This document shows positions 1-7,178 of a stretch of DNA of 64,000 nt, piece after piece. This stretch comes from Thermocrinis jamiesonii (GTDB taxonomy: Bacteria > Aquificota > Aquificia > Aquificales > Aquificaceae). Position 1 is the first letter of the stretch; each line of letters begins with the position of its first letter. The translations under genes were made by a program, and so were the position numbers. The notes beneath the pieces are model-generated. The model searched no databases and was not told the origin of the DNA. It worked only from the letters and a program-made list of their open reading frames with translations. Where the stretch lies: assembly GCF_000702425.1 (NCBI RefSeq), contig NZ_JNIE01000004.1, positions 62,001 through 126,000 of the forward strand, read 5' to 3'.

Positions 1-421
1 TTTTTGGGTCTCCACCCACGAGCTTGCCTTCCCTTTCAGTATGGGGGTCAAATCTTACCCTTATGCTCTTTGCTTTTTGAACCACGTGATTGTTGGTAAG
101 TATGTAAAACCTATCATCCTTCAGAGCCATGATAACTCCCGACCCTAAGGACCTTCTTTCTTGGGGTATCTGAAAGGGAAAGAAAAAAGGAAACTCATCT
201 TCAGGACTAACCAAAACCTCCTGAGTGGAGTATATGGCTACTACGGAGGGAGAAACTTTTTCTACAAGCTCTGTAAGCTCTTTCTCAAACTGAGCCAGCG
301 CGCCAGACCCATAAGTGACAGTTTGAACATCGGTTTGTAGTTGAGAAGTTTGGACCTTCTGTGCTTTACAACCTTCTATACCAACGAGTAATATTAGAAT
401 GAGCAAAGAAATAAAGACCAT
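1..421 (-). CDS. HtrA/DegP-like serine protease, N-terminal part (runs off the left edge)
   Basis: This is the N-terminal 140 codons of a trypsin-like periplasmic protease; the rest lies beyond base 1. Reading leftward from ATG 421, there is a hydrophobic leader followed by I-E-G-C (Cys18), a plausible lipobox, so the protein may be lipid-anchored. Then come V-S-P-S-V-V-A-I, the G-S-G-V turn, and L-T-N-N-H-V-V, which carries the expected catalytic His (about residue 112). The catalytic Asp, Ser and PDZ domains would be off-window. An AGGAGG ribosome site precedes the start, overlapping the end of the upstream methyltransferase gene 11 nt away. HtrA proteases degrade misfolded envelope proteins. 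Assignment to the family is firm; Deg subtype cannot be told. Confidence 0.85.
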   Translation of the reverse strand, partial: MVFISLLILILLVGIEGCKAQKVQTSQLQTDVQTVTYGSGALAQFEKELTELVEKVSPSVVAIYSTQEVLVSPEDEFPFFFPFQIPQERRSLGSGVIMALKDDRFYILTNNHVVQKAKSIRVRFDPHTEREGKLVGGDPK

Positions 422-432
422 GGGGATCCTCC

Positions 433-1092
433 TCATTTGCAGACCTCGCAAGAAAAGAATAACACTACAAAACTTGGTTTGTCAATGGAAGAAAGTATCG
501 TTTCAATAGACTTTTTTGATCTAAAAATTTCTCCATTAGACGGATTGTAAGAGCTACCAGTATAGTGAAAAAACCTAAGGAGATCCCATCTTTTAAATGG
601 TATATCTATGTTTTTTATTTCAACCTTTCTTAGTTTGCCTCCCAAGTTTTGCACACTTTCAAGCACCTTTTCCGCAGGATAGAAAGGGAATTTGAGCTCT
701 TTTAAACTGCCTTCAACAGGCATTGCACAAAGAAATCTTCTTTTGCAAACCCTGAAGATCTCTTTAAAGACCACACCTATATCCGTCCAATGCAGGGCAA
801 AATTGCTAATAACACAGTCAAAGCTTTTATCCTTGAAAGGCATGAAGTTAGCATCGGCACATATCCCTAAGAACCCCTTACTCTTGTATACCCTTAGCAT
901 GTTCAAAGACAGATCAATGCCCACAACGTTTTTTAATCCCACACTGCTAAAGCCAGTGCCACATCCCACATCCAACACGGAACCTTCAATGGCGTCCAGC
1001 TGTTTTAGAATCTCCGCACTCAGTCTTTGGGGAATGGCCCAGTCTTCGTAAGTTTTAGAGGCCCTTGAGAACCTCAAGGATAATACCTTCAT
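433..1092 (-). CDS. BioC-like SAM-dependent methyltransferase (possible malonyl-ACP O-methyltransferase)
   Basis: A 219-residue class I methyltransferase. Motif I (V-L-D-V-G-C-G-T-G, residues 39-47) binds S-adenosylmethionine and the following V-V-G-I-D-L-S is the acidic-loop motif. The later S-N-F-A-L-H-W-T-D segment is very like BioC, which methylates malonyl-ACP to start pimelate synthesis for biotin. The start lies 38 nt inside the upstream alpha/beta hydrolase gene, so the two are translationally coupled. Pairing a BioC-type methyltransferase with an esterase fits the BioC/BioH logic of making and then removing a methyl ester. The biotin role is inference; other small-molecule methyltransferases share these motifs. 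Confidence 0.7.
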   Translation of the reverse strand: MKVLSLRFSRASKTYEDWAIPQRLSAEILKQLDAIEGSVLDVGCGTGFSSVGLKNVVGIDLSLNMLRVYKSKGFLGICADANFMPFKDKSFDCVISNFALHWTDIGVVFKEIFRVCKRRFLCAMPVEGSLKELKFPFYPAEKVLESVQNLGGKLRKVEIKNIDIPFKRWDLLRFFHYTGSSYNPSNGEIFRSKKSIETILSSIDKPSFVVLFFSCEVCK

Positions 1093-1672
1093 CTTTTGGA
1101 AAGTGTCCTCCGTGGAACGTTATTAATTTAGCCTTCTTTGTTAAATTGTAAAGTTCTACGCAGGCTCTAAAAGGAACCACCTTATCGTCTGTGCCGTGCA
1201 AAAGAGTAATGGGAGTTTTTATGTATGGAACATAGCTTCTTATGTCCGTAAGGAAGTAATCCTCAAGAAGCTTGGCGGATTTGTCTATGTCTATAAAATC
1301 CTCAAAGAGTTTTGGATAAGCCCTTGACCTAAATTCCTTTAAAAATCCCTCCCTTTCCCTTCTGAGCCTAAAAAGAAAGCCCCTTAATTCTTTTCTATCC
1401 CAAAGACAGTTAAAACAAGCGGTTGAACCCAAAAGCACCAAATGGCGAACTTTTGAAGGATAAAAAAAAGCTATCAAAAGGGCTAAGGTTCCTCCCAAGG
1501 ACCAAGCGATAAGGATGGAATTGATTGGGATAGTAAGAGCGATCTCTTGGGCAAGTGCTCTTAAGTTTAAACTCCTGAAATTAGACCTTCCGTGGTAGGG
1601 AAGTTCTAACTTGAGCCCAGGGAAGTTTTTGAAGACTTTAGAAGAAAAACCCCAACCGTGTATAAAAACAAG
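1055..1672 (-). CDS. Alpha/beta hydrolase, BioH-like carboxylesterase candidate; start codon unresolved
   Basis: About 205 residues of alpha/beta hydrolase fold. The oxyanion motif H-G-W-G lies almost at the N terminus, the nucleophile elbow is A-W-S-L-G-G, the Asp is in H-G-T-D-D-K-V-V-P and the His in F-H-G-G-H-F-P. These match BioH-type pimeloyl-ACP methyl ester esterases, and the gene overlaps a BioC-like gene. The oddity is the 5' end. In frame there is no ATG, GTG or TTG between the 3' end of tRNA-Arg (1673) and H-G-W-G; the next in-frame start is a GTG inside tRNA-Pro (1804). I list the coding frame from the first codon past the tRNA. It could use a rare start such as ATA at 1663, or contain a sequence error. 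Confidence 0.7.
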   Translation of the reverse strand, partial: LVFIHGWGFSSKVFKNFPGLKLELPYHGRSNFRSLNLRALAQEIALTIPINSILIAWSLGGTLALLIAFFYPSKVRHLVLLGSTACFNCLWDRKELRGFLFRLRREREGFLKEFRSRAYPKLFEDFIDIDKSAKLLEDYFLTDIRSYVPYIKTPITLLHGTDDKVVPFRACVELYNLTKKAKLITFHGGHFPKDEGIILEVLKGL

Positions 1673-1746
1673 CGGGCCCGGAGGGACTCGAACCCCCGAC
1701 CTAGGGATTAGAAATCCCTTGCTCTGTCCAGCTGAGCTACGGGCCC
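1673..1746 (-). tRNA. tRNA-Arg (anticodon TCT)
   Basis: The minus strand folds into a full cloverleaf: 7-bp acceptor GGGCCCG/CGGGCCC, D arm GCTC, anticodon stem AGGGA/TCCCT with loop TTTCTAA, T arm GGGGG-TTCGAGT-CCCTC, discriminator G73. The anticodon TCT reads AGA, the preferred arginine codon here (with AGG). CCA is not encoded. Its G1 directly follows A73 of the upstream tRNA-Pro, and the hydrolase frame begins immediately after it, so it lies in a tRNA-tRNA-mRNA transcript. Confidence 0.96.
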
Positions 1747-1819
1747 TCGGGGCGACAGGACTTGAACCTGCGACCTCTGGCTCCCAAAGCCAGCGCTCTA
1801 CCACCTGAGCTACACCCCG
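1747..1819 (-). tRNA. tRNA-Pro (anticodon TGG)
   Basis: The minus strand forms acceptor CGGGGTG/CGCCCCG with one G-T pair, a D arm, anticodon stem CTGGC/GCCAG with loop TTTGGGA, T arm GCAGG-TTCAAGT-CCTGT and discriminator A73. TGG reads CCA and other CCN codons. CCA is not encoded. The gene ends exactly where tRNA-Arg begins, and its 5' end is 19 nt from the divergent rdgB start. Confidence 0.96.
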
Positions 1820-1838
1820 TGCTAATATATTTTAATTT

Positions 1839-2474
1839 ATGGAGCTTCTCCTTGCAACTCAGAACAAAGGGAAGATAGAAGAAATAAGCAGAATGCTAAG
1901 GCCCTTGGGTGTGGATGTTATACCTCCAAAGGAGGAAGTGCCTGTGGAGGAAGAGGGCAGATCCTTTATGGAAAACGCTTATCTAAAAGCTCTGGCTTAC
2001 TTTAAAAGGTATGGCATACCAACCCTTGCGGACGATTCTGGGTTAGTGGTTCCCTCCTTGGAAGGCTATCCCGGCATATACTCCAGCAGGTTTTACTCCT
2101 TAGAGTGGGGCGGTAAGGAAGAGGTAGAAACATCCAAAGATCAGGCAAACATAAAGAAACTCCTAAGGCTTTTGGAAGGCACTTCAGACAGGAGGGCATA
2201 CTTCAAGGCGGTTGTTTGTTTAATGATAGATGAAGAGCTTTACATCTTTGCGGAGGGGATTTGCCATGGAGAAATCGTAAAAAGTCCAAGGGGTTCAGGG
2301 GGTTTTGGGTATGATCCTGTATTTAAGCCCATCGGTTATGAAAAAACCATGGCAGAGCTTTCTCCGGAAGAAAAGGACAGCCTGTCTCACAGAGGAAAGG
2401 CTATAAGAAAACTTTTCCAGCTCTTAGAAAAATGCAAACATTCTATCTTTTACCAGAAAGCAAGTTTAGCCTAA
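1839..2474 (+). CDS. rdgB: XTP/dITP diphosphatase (RdgB/HAM1 family)
   Basis: A 211-residue Ham1-family pyrophosphatase that hydrolyses dITP, XTP and related deaminated purine nucleotides to keep them out of nucleic acids. The N-terminal phosphate-binding signature A-T-Q-N-K-G-K (residues 6-12), the catalytic L-A-D-D-S-G-L (about 65-71), the G-F-G-Y-D-P-V-F motif and the C-terminal S-H-R-G-K-A motif are all present. No Shine-Dalgarno sequence precedes ATG 1839; an AT-rich TATATT box lies 7 nt upstream (1826-1831). The last 43 nt overlap the helicase gene, implying coupled expression of two genome-maintenance functions. Confidence 0.95.
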   Translation: MELLLATQNKGKIEEISRMLRPLGVDVIPPKEEVPVEEEGRSFMENAYLKALAYFKRYGIPTLADDSGLVVPSLEGYPGIYSSRFYSLEWGGKEEVETSKDQANIKKLLRLLEGTSDRRAYFKAVVCLMIDEELYIFAEGICHGEIVKSPRGSGGFGYDPVFKPIGYEKTMAELSPEEKDSLSHRGKAIRKLFQLLEKCKHSIFYQKASLA

Positions 2475-4645
2475 GCCCACCTGAGGGTAAGGTAGTTTAT
2501 AGGAAAGAGGGCGAAGCTAAGATCAGATTTCTTGATTTAGTGCCAGCCAATCAGGTGGATGAAAAAATACCTTACCCTTTACTTAACCCACTGCAGACCC
2601 TTTTTTATCACACTTACAGCTTTGGCAGTGCGGTAGTTTCCGCTCCAACCTCTGCGGGGAAAAGTTTGATCGCCTATTTGTTTTTTAAAAGACACACAGG
2701 AAGGAAGATCTACACAGCTCCCACAAGGTCACTGGTTTATGAAAAGGCTACCGAACTTCGCAAGTATTACAAAAAGGTGGATATTAGGACAGGAGATAGG
2801 GTGGTGGAAAGTTTTAAAGAAGTTTCCGCTGAGGTAGTAGTATGCACGTATGAGAGTTTGGTTCAAGCTTTCAGAAACTCAGCAAGGTGGATAAAAGATA
2901 TTGAAGCGGTAGTGGTAGATGAGATCCACCAGATAAAAAAAAGGTGGGTTGTGGAAGAACTTTTAGCCTATGCTATAAGTGAGGGCATAAACATCTTAGG
3001 TCTTTCTGCAACCATGCCTGGGGTTGAGGAGCTATCCAACTGGATAAAAGCCGAACTGCTTATAAAGAGTCAGTGGCGTCCCGTTCCATTGGAAAGACAC
3101 TATCACCTTTTGAGCGAATTTGTAGGAATAAAAAGCGACGAAGATAAAACTTTGGGAAAGCTTTGGGATGCCCTTTGGCAGTTAAGCAAAAAAGACGAAA
3201 AGGTTATTCTTTTTGTCCCTCAAAAACGCCTTGGATGGCAACTTTTGGAGCTTGCCGACAAAGAAAAGGTGGGTGTGATGAACCAAACCTTGCCCTTTGA
3301 GAAAACCGAGGAAAGGGAACCTGAGATCGCCTTTCACAACGCAGATGTGCCAAAAGAAGAAAGAGAAACCATAGAAAAAGAGTTTAGAGAGGGCAACCTT
3401 AGGTTTTTGATAGCTACGCAGACCTTAGCCTATGGGGTTAATCTTCCCGCAGACAGGGTGCTGATACTGGTAAAGATGTTTAAAAACAGAAAATGGACAT
3501 GCATACCAGATGAGCTTGATATACTCCAAATGGAAGGAAGGGTAGGAAGGCTCGGACTGAAAGAAAAAGGCTATTCCCACATTCTCATTCAGGGCGGAAA
3601 AAAAGAAATGCTGGAGGACTTTATACAAAGAACATTCTTGAGAGGTTTTACGACGAGTTTAGAAGAAGAAAAGAGTACGGATGCACTGAGTTTTTTCATC
3701 CTGCTTGGCTATTTATACGAAGGTGCCAACTATAGGAAATTTTTGAAAAATTTCTACTCTTTTAGTAAAGTTAGCTGGAAGTTATGTCAGCAAGTGGAAA
3801 GGTTTTTGAGGGAAAGGTCTTACATTGAAAGAAATTCCATAACTCCCAAAGGTGTTCTTTGTGTAAAAACGGGTGTGCCACCTACAAAGCTGGAAGAGTT
3901 TATCCGTCGGCAAGACCTAAAACTCCCAAAAGAAGCTATAGTAAGACCTCTCTTATACACAAAACGCTTTGATACCCTTTATGACTTTGTTCAAAAGGGC
4001 GAAAGCTTCAAAGAAGACGACTACTTCATAAGAGGCAAACTTGTGGTGTGTGGCAAAAATTGTCTTGAGGACAACACCCACCAGTTTCTTTTTTACACAG
4101 AGGGATTAACCTTTAAGTATCCAAACTTAAAGAACCCACCGGGGGAGTTTTCTTACCTTGGCACCGATGCCCTGCATCTTTTAAGAACACTGTGGGAACT
4201 CAAAAAGGGCGGTTTTATCTCAATGAACAGCTTAGAGCTACTGTCAATAGCTCACTCCGTAAAGTTTGGTATAAGCGTAGATTATGCATCCTTATCAGGC
4301 ATTAAAGGTGTAGGGCACCTTAGGGCTAATCTCTTAAAAAGAACCCTTCAGAGAGAAAACCTAAAAGCTCCTCCACTGTTTGGACAAGCTTCTGAGCTTT
4401 TGGAAATGGTTTTACCACTTGAAGGGCTTATGTTAGAAGTGCTGATGGAGGACAGAAAACTGGATAGAAAAAAAGCGGAAGATGAGCTCAAAAAACTTAT
4501 GAAAGTCCTCAAGAACAACGAAAAAGGTAGATTGATAGACGATAAGATCCTTCTTATGTTTGGTTTTTTGAACTTTGGACCAAAGGTCCTGAGCATGAAA
4601 AAAGGAGATATCATAAACGAGCTAATCTCTATGGTATATTTTTAA
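2432..4645 (+). CDS. Ski2/Hel308-like superfamily 2 helicase with HhH C-terminus
   Basis: A 737-residue ATP-dependent helicase. Motif I A-P-T-S-A-G-K-S is near residue 70, Ia T-A-P-T-R-S-L-V near 90, II D-E-I-H near 162, III L-S-A-T-M-P near 190, V with A-Y-G-V-N-L-P near 330 and VI Q-M-E-G-R-V-G-R near 364. The A-P-T-S-x-G-K-S form and D-E-I/V-H box are typical of Ski2-like and archaeal Hel308 enzymes. A helix-hairpin-helix (G-I-K-G-V-G, about 622) sits in the C-terminal region as in Hel308. A role at stalled replication forks or in recombination is inferred from those relatives. Long Ski2-like helicases of this shape are more usual in archaea, so an old transfer is possible. Confidence 0.85.
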   Translation: MQTFYLLPESKFSLSPPEGKVVYRKEGEAKIRFLDLVPANQVDEKIPYPLLNPLQTLFYHTYSFGSAVVSAPTSAGKSLIAYLFFKRHTGRKIYTAPTRSLVYEKATELRKYYKKVDIRTGDRVVESFKEVSAEVVVCTYESLVQAFRNSARWIKDIEAVVVDEIHQIKKRWVVEELLAYAISEGINILGLSATMPGVEELSNWIKAELLIKSQWRPVPLERHYHLLSEFVGIKSDEDKTLGKLWDALWQLSKKDEKVILFVPQKRLGWQLLELADKEKVGVMNQTLPFEKTEEREPEIAFHNADVPKEERETIEKEFREGNLRFLIATQTLAYGVNLPADRVLILVKMFKNRKWTCIPDELDILQMEGRVGRLGLKEKGYSHILIQGGKKEMLEDFIQRTFLRGFTTSLEEEKSTDALSFFILLGYLYEGANYRKFLKNFYSFSKVSWKLCQQVERFLRERSYIERNSITPKGVLCVKTGVPPTKLEEFIRRQDLKLPKEAIVRPLLYTKRFDTLYDFVQKGESFKEDDYFIRGKLVVCGKNCLEDNTHQFLFYTEGLTFKYPNLKNPPGEFSYLGTDALHLLRTLWELKKGGFISMNSLELLSIAHSVKFGISVDYASLSGIKGVGHLRANLLKRTLQRENLKAPPLFGQASELLEMVLPLEGLMLEVLMEDRKLDRKKAEDELKKLMKVLKNNEKGRLIDDKILLMFGFLNFGPKVLSMKKGDIINELISMVYF
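4635..4640 (+). promoter_or_regulatory. Putative -10 box for the thioredoxin-like lipoprotein gene
   Basis: TATATT lies inside the last helicase codons, 9 nt before ATG 4650. No Shine-Dalgarno sequence lies between, so a leaderless or nearly leaderless transcript is suggested. No clear -35 box is visible. Confidence 0.4.
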
Positions 4646-4649
4646 TACT

Positions 4650-5138
4650 ATGTTAAGGACTGCCCTAAGTGCGCTTTTGCTTGGAATACTCTTCATACTG
4701 TCTTGCCAAAACAAAGAAGTTCAAACTTCCTCCGAAGTTAAAGACCTTATTCCTAAATCCCAGTATGCCATGCTTATAGTGGAAAGTGAGAGCTGTATAT
4801 ACTGTAAGCAGTTAGATAAGGACCTGAGGAACGACCCGAGGCTAAAAAACGCACTGAAAGGAATGGATGTTTTGAGGTTGTTGGCAGAAAGCAATGCAAG
4901 GGTAAGGTATAGATTGGATGGTAAAGAAGGCGAAACGACGGAAGAAGAGTTAGCCAGAGCACTAAACGTAAGGGCTTATCCTCACATAATCTTTTACGAT
5001 TCAAAGGGGAACATAGTTCTGAGAATACCAGGATACGCACCACCAAAAACCCTTGCCTGCGCTATAGAATATGTGAAAAACGAACTATACAACAAAGAGA
5101 ACATAAACCAGTATCTTAAAAGAGAAAACTGCGTTTGA
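4650..5138 (+). CDS. Thioredoxin-fold lipoprotein
   Basis: A 162-residue exported protein. A hydrophobic leader ends in the lipobox L-S-C (Cys19), predicting a lipid-anchored periplasmic protein. The mature part has an E-S-x-S-C-I-Y-C redox site (Cys49 and Cys52) and a likely cis-proline in A-Y-P-H-I, both hallmarks of the thioredoxin fold. About 25 residues between the CxxC helix and the cis-Pro strand form an insertion with E-T-T-E-E-E-L, as in DsbC/SoxW-like oxidoreductases. It probably reduces or isomerises disulfides of periplasmic proteins. The gene follows the helicase stop by 4 nt but may have its own promoter. Substrate is unknown. Confidence 0.8.
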   Translation: MLRTALSALLLGILFILSCQNKEVQTSSEVKDLIPKSQYAMLIVESESCIYCKQLDKDLRNDPRLKNALKGMDVLRLLAESNARVRYRLDGKEGETTEEELARALNVRAYPHIIFYDSKGNIVLRIPGYAPPKTLACAIEYVKNELYNKENINQYLKRENCV

Positions 5139-5209
5139 GTTCAACTATTGGTTATAGCTTTTTTAGAAAGAGCTGTATGGTAATTTCTCATACAACGTAA
5201 GAAATGTTT

Positions 5210-5215
5210 TATAAT
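5210..5215 (+). promoter_or_regulatory. Putative -10 box for the S1 gene
   Basis: A perfect TATAAT 9 nt before ATG 5225. It lies after an earlier in-frame ATG (5204), so that codon is unlikely to be in the mRNA. No SD sequence is visible, and the -35 region is poor. Confidence 0.5.
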
Positions 5216-5224
5216 AATCTTCCT

Positions 5225-6805
5225 ATGGGTGAATTAGAAAGGTTTGAGAATCTTTTGGAGACAACGCTGGGTATAAACAAGACCCTGAAAAGAGGAGAAG
5301 TTGTAAGGGGGAGGATAGTAAAAATAGATGAAAGGACCGCATACATAGATATAGGTTATAAAGTGGAAGCCATAATGCCCAAAGAAGAACTTCCCGAAGG
5401 AGTAAAGGAAGGTGATGAGATAAAGGGAATTCTCGTGAAATTCTCAAACGGCATACCTATACTATCCTTCAAAAGGTATTTAAAGGAGAGGTTGTATGGA
5501 TTTCTCAGATCTGCTTATGAAAAGGGCAAGCTTGTGGAAGGTAGGGTGGAAGAAGATCTGGGGAACGAATACATAGTGAATATAAGTGGGCTTAAAGCAA
5601 TTCTGCCCAAGTCAGAAGCTAGGCAAGGCCTGAGAAAGAATTCAAGAGTAATAGCAAAGATTAAAGAATTTTCAGCATCAGGAGATAGTTTGAAGGTTGT
5701 TCTGAGTGAAAAAGACTTCATAGAACAGCGTAGAAAAAGGAGAAAAGAGCGGATACTTGCTAAATTAAAGGTTGGAGATGTGGTAGATGGAAAAGTTATA
5801 AAAATAGATCCAGAAAAAGGTGTAACCCTGTTGGTAAAGAACATACTGAGGGCCTTTTTACCTAAGGAAGAACTGTCTTGGGGTAGAGACAAAAACCCCT
5901 ACAACTACACCGAAGTGGGAGAAAGGTTAAGGGTAAAGGTAAAGAGAATCCCAAAGGATGGGGAGTTTATCTTTGTAAGTCTTAGGGAATTGAAGGGTAA
6001 TCCGTGGGAAAAGGCTAAGGAATCCATAAGCAAAGGGCAAATTCTCAGTGGGAAAGTAGTGGATATTACGGATAAAGGAGTAATAGTGGAGATCTTTGAA
6101 GGAGTAGAGGGATTCGTTCCAAAGGACGAGGTATCTTATGACAACACAATGCCAAGTAAATGGGACAGGGTAAATGTTAAAGTTTTGGAGTTTGAACCAA
6201 ATCAGAGAAAACTTATTCTAAGTATAAAAAGGACCCTTCCTAAGCCTTGGGAAGAATACTTGAAGAAACATCCTGTGGGTAGCAGGGTAAAAGGCAAAGT
6301 TGAGAGGTTTGAGGGTATGTCTGCAATAATAGACTTGGGAGAAGTCAAGGGTATAATTCACAGGAGTGATCTTTCTTGGACAAGACCAAGTAGGATAGAG
6401 GAGGCGCTCAAGATAGGAGAAGAGAGAGAATTTGCGGTTTTGGGATTGGAGGGTAAATACGTAAAACTCGGAATAAAGCAGTTACAAGAAAATCCTTGGG
6501 ATGTTTTTGTTAAAAAGTATAAGGTTGGAGATAAGGTTAAATTGAAGGTAAAATCTGTGCATTCCTTTGGAGCCTTTTTAGAATTTCCCGAAGGATTGGA
6601 AGGACTGCTTCCTGTATCTGAAATGGAAAATATAGAAAACATAAAGGTTGGGGATGAGGTTGAAGTGCGTATAATTGACATAATACCCAATTCAAAGATA
6701 ACTTTAAGTGCAAAGGAAGAAAAGAAAACAGAAGAAATTATCACCGAAAGCTCTGAAAGCGGTTTTACTTTGGGAGAACTGCTAAGGAAAAAAATGAAGC
6801 TGTAA
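5225..6805 (+). CDS. rpsA: 30S ribosomal protein S1 homologue
   Basis: A 526-residue chain of six S1 (OB-fold) RNA-binding repeats, starting roughly at residues 20, 100, 185, 270, 355 and 440. Each carries a G-x-V-x-G-x-V core followed by a G-x-x-G-F/L-x-P-x-x-E segment, for example G-V-E-G-F-V-P-K-D-E. This is the normal number of repeats for bacterial S1, which binds mRNA upstream of start codons on the 30S subunit. I chose ATG 5225 over ATG 5204 because a TATAAT box lies between them. HU follows 2 nt after the stop, then a tRNA. If many mRNAs here lack SD leaders, the exact role of S1 is of interest. Confidence 0.9.
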   Translation: MGELERFENLLETTLGINKTLKRGEVVRGRIVKIDERTAYIDIGYKVEAIMPKEELPEGVKEGDEIKGILVKFSNGIPILSFKRYLKERLYGFLRSAYEKGKLVEGRVEEDLGNEYIVNISGLKAILPKSEARQGLRKNSRVIAKIKEFSASGDSLKVVLSEKDFIEQRRKRRKERILAKLKVGDVVDGKVIKIDPEKGVTLLVKNILRAFLPKEELSWGRDKNPYNYTEVGERLRVKVKRIPKDGEFIFVSLRELKGNPWEKAKESISKGQILSGKVVDITDKGVIVEIFEGVEGFVPKDEVSYDNTMPSKWDRVNVKVLEFEPNQRKLILSIKRTLPKPWEEYLKKHPVGSRVKGKVERFEGMSAIIDLGEVKGIIHRSDLSWTRPSRIEEALKIGEEREFAVLGLEGKYVKLGIKQLQENPWDVFVKKYKVGDKVKLKVKSVHSFGAFLEFPEGLEGLLPVSEMENIENIKVGDEVEVRIIDIIPNSKITLSAKEEKKTEEIITESSESGFTLGELLRKKMKL

Positions 6806-6807
6806 AG

Positions 6808-7077
6808 ATGACCAAAAGGGATATAATACAGAAATGTTATAATCGTATGCCTAATTTCTCAAAATCTCTAATTGAGAAAGCCTTAAACCTTATGCTTAAA
6901 GAAATATGCCTAAGCTTGAGCAAGGGTGAAAATGTTAAAATATACGGCTTTGGCACATGGAAGAGGGTAAAAGTAAAAAGGAAGGGTAAAAAAGAATTTG
7001 GTGTTAAGTTCAAACTTAGCAGGAAACTGCTATTATACTTGAATACTCCGAATGTAAGTACTAAAATAAGAAAATAA
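6808..7077 (+). CDS. HU/IHF-family DNA-binding protein
   Basis: An 89-residue member of the bacterial histone-like family, which bends and compacts DNA as a dimer. The N-terminal helical part (M-T-K-R-D-I-I through the S-K-G-E-N turn) and the G-F-G-T-W-K-R signature (residues about 48-54) match HU/IHF, where G-F-G-x-F is usual. The arm region is shortened and the tail is lysine-rich, so it is not a textbook HU. It starts 2 nt after the S1 stop. Its TAA stop codon directly abuts the first base of tRNA-Pro at 7078, so tRNA processing would cut the mRNA exactly behind the stop codon. Confidence 0.85.
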   Translation: MTKRDIIQKCYNRMPNFSKSLIEKALNLMLKEICLSLSKGENVKIYGFGTWKRVKVKRKGKKEFGVKFKLSRKLLLYLNTPNVSTKIRK

Positions 7078-7150
7078 CGGGGTGTGGCGCAGGTGGAAGC
7101 GCGCTGGCATGGGGGGCCAGAGGTCACGGGTTCAAGTCCCGTCACCCCGA
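7078..7150 (+). tRNA. tRNA-Pro (anticodon GGG)
   Basis: Cloverleaf with acceptor CGGGGTG/CACCCCG, anticodon stem CTGGC/GCCAG with loop ATGGGGG, T arm ACGGG-TTCAAGT-CCCGT and discriminator A73. GGG reads CCC and CCT. CCA is not encoded. It sits inside the S1-HU-HTH-TamB gene string: 0 nt after the HU stop codon and 28 nt before the next start codon. Confidence 0.96.
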
Positions 7151-7178
7151 TTCTTAAAGGATTATTATAGGAGTAAGT

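Noticed and set aside
1673-1804. N-terminal extension of the hydrolase through two tRNA genes
   Set aside because: The frame is open only because tRNA sequences lack stops there; both cloverleaves are complete, so translation from GTG 1804 is not credible.
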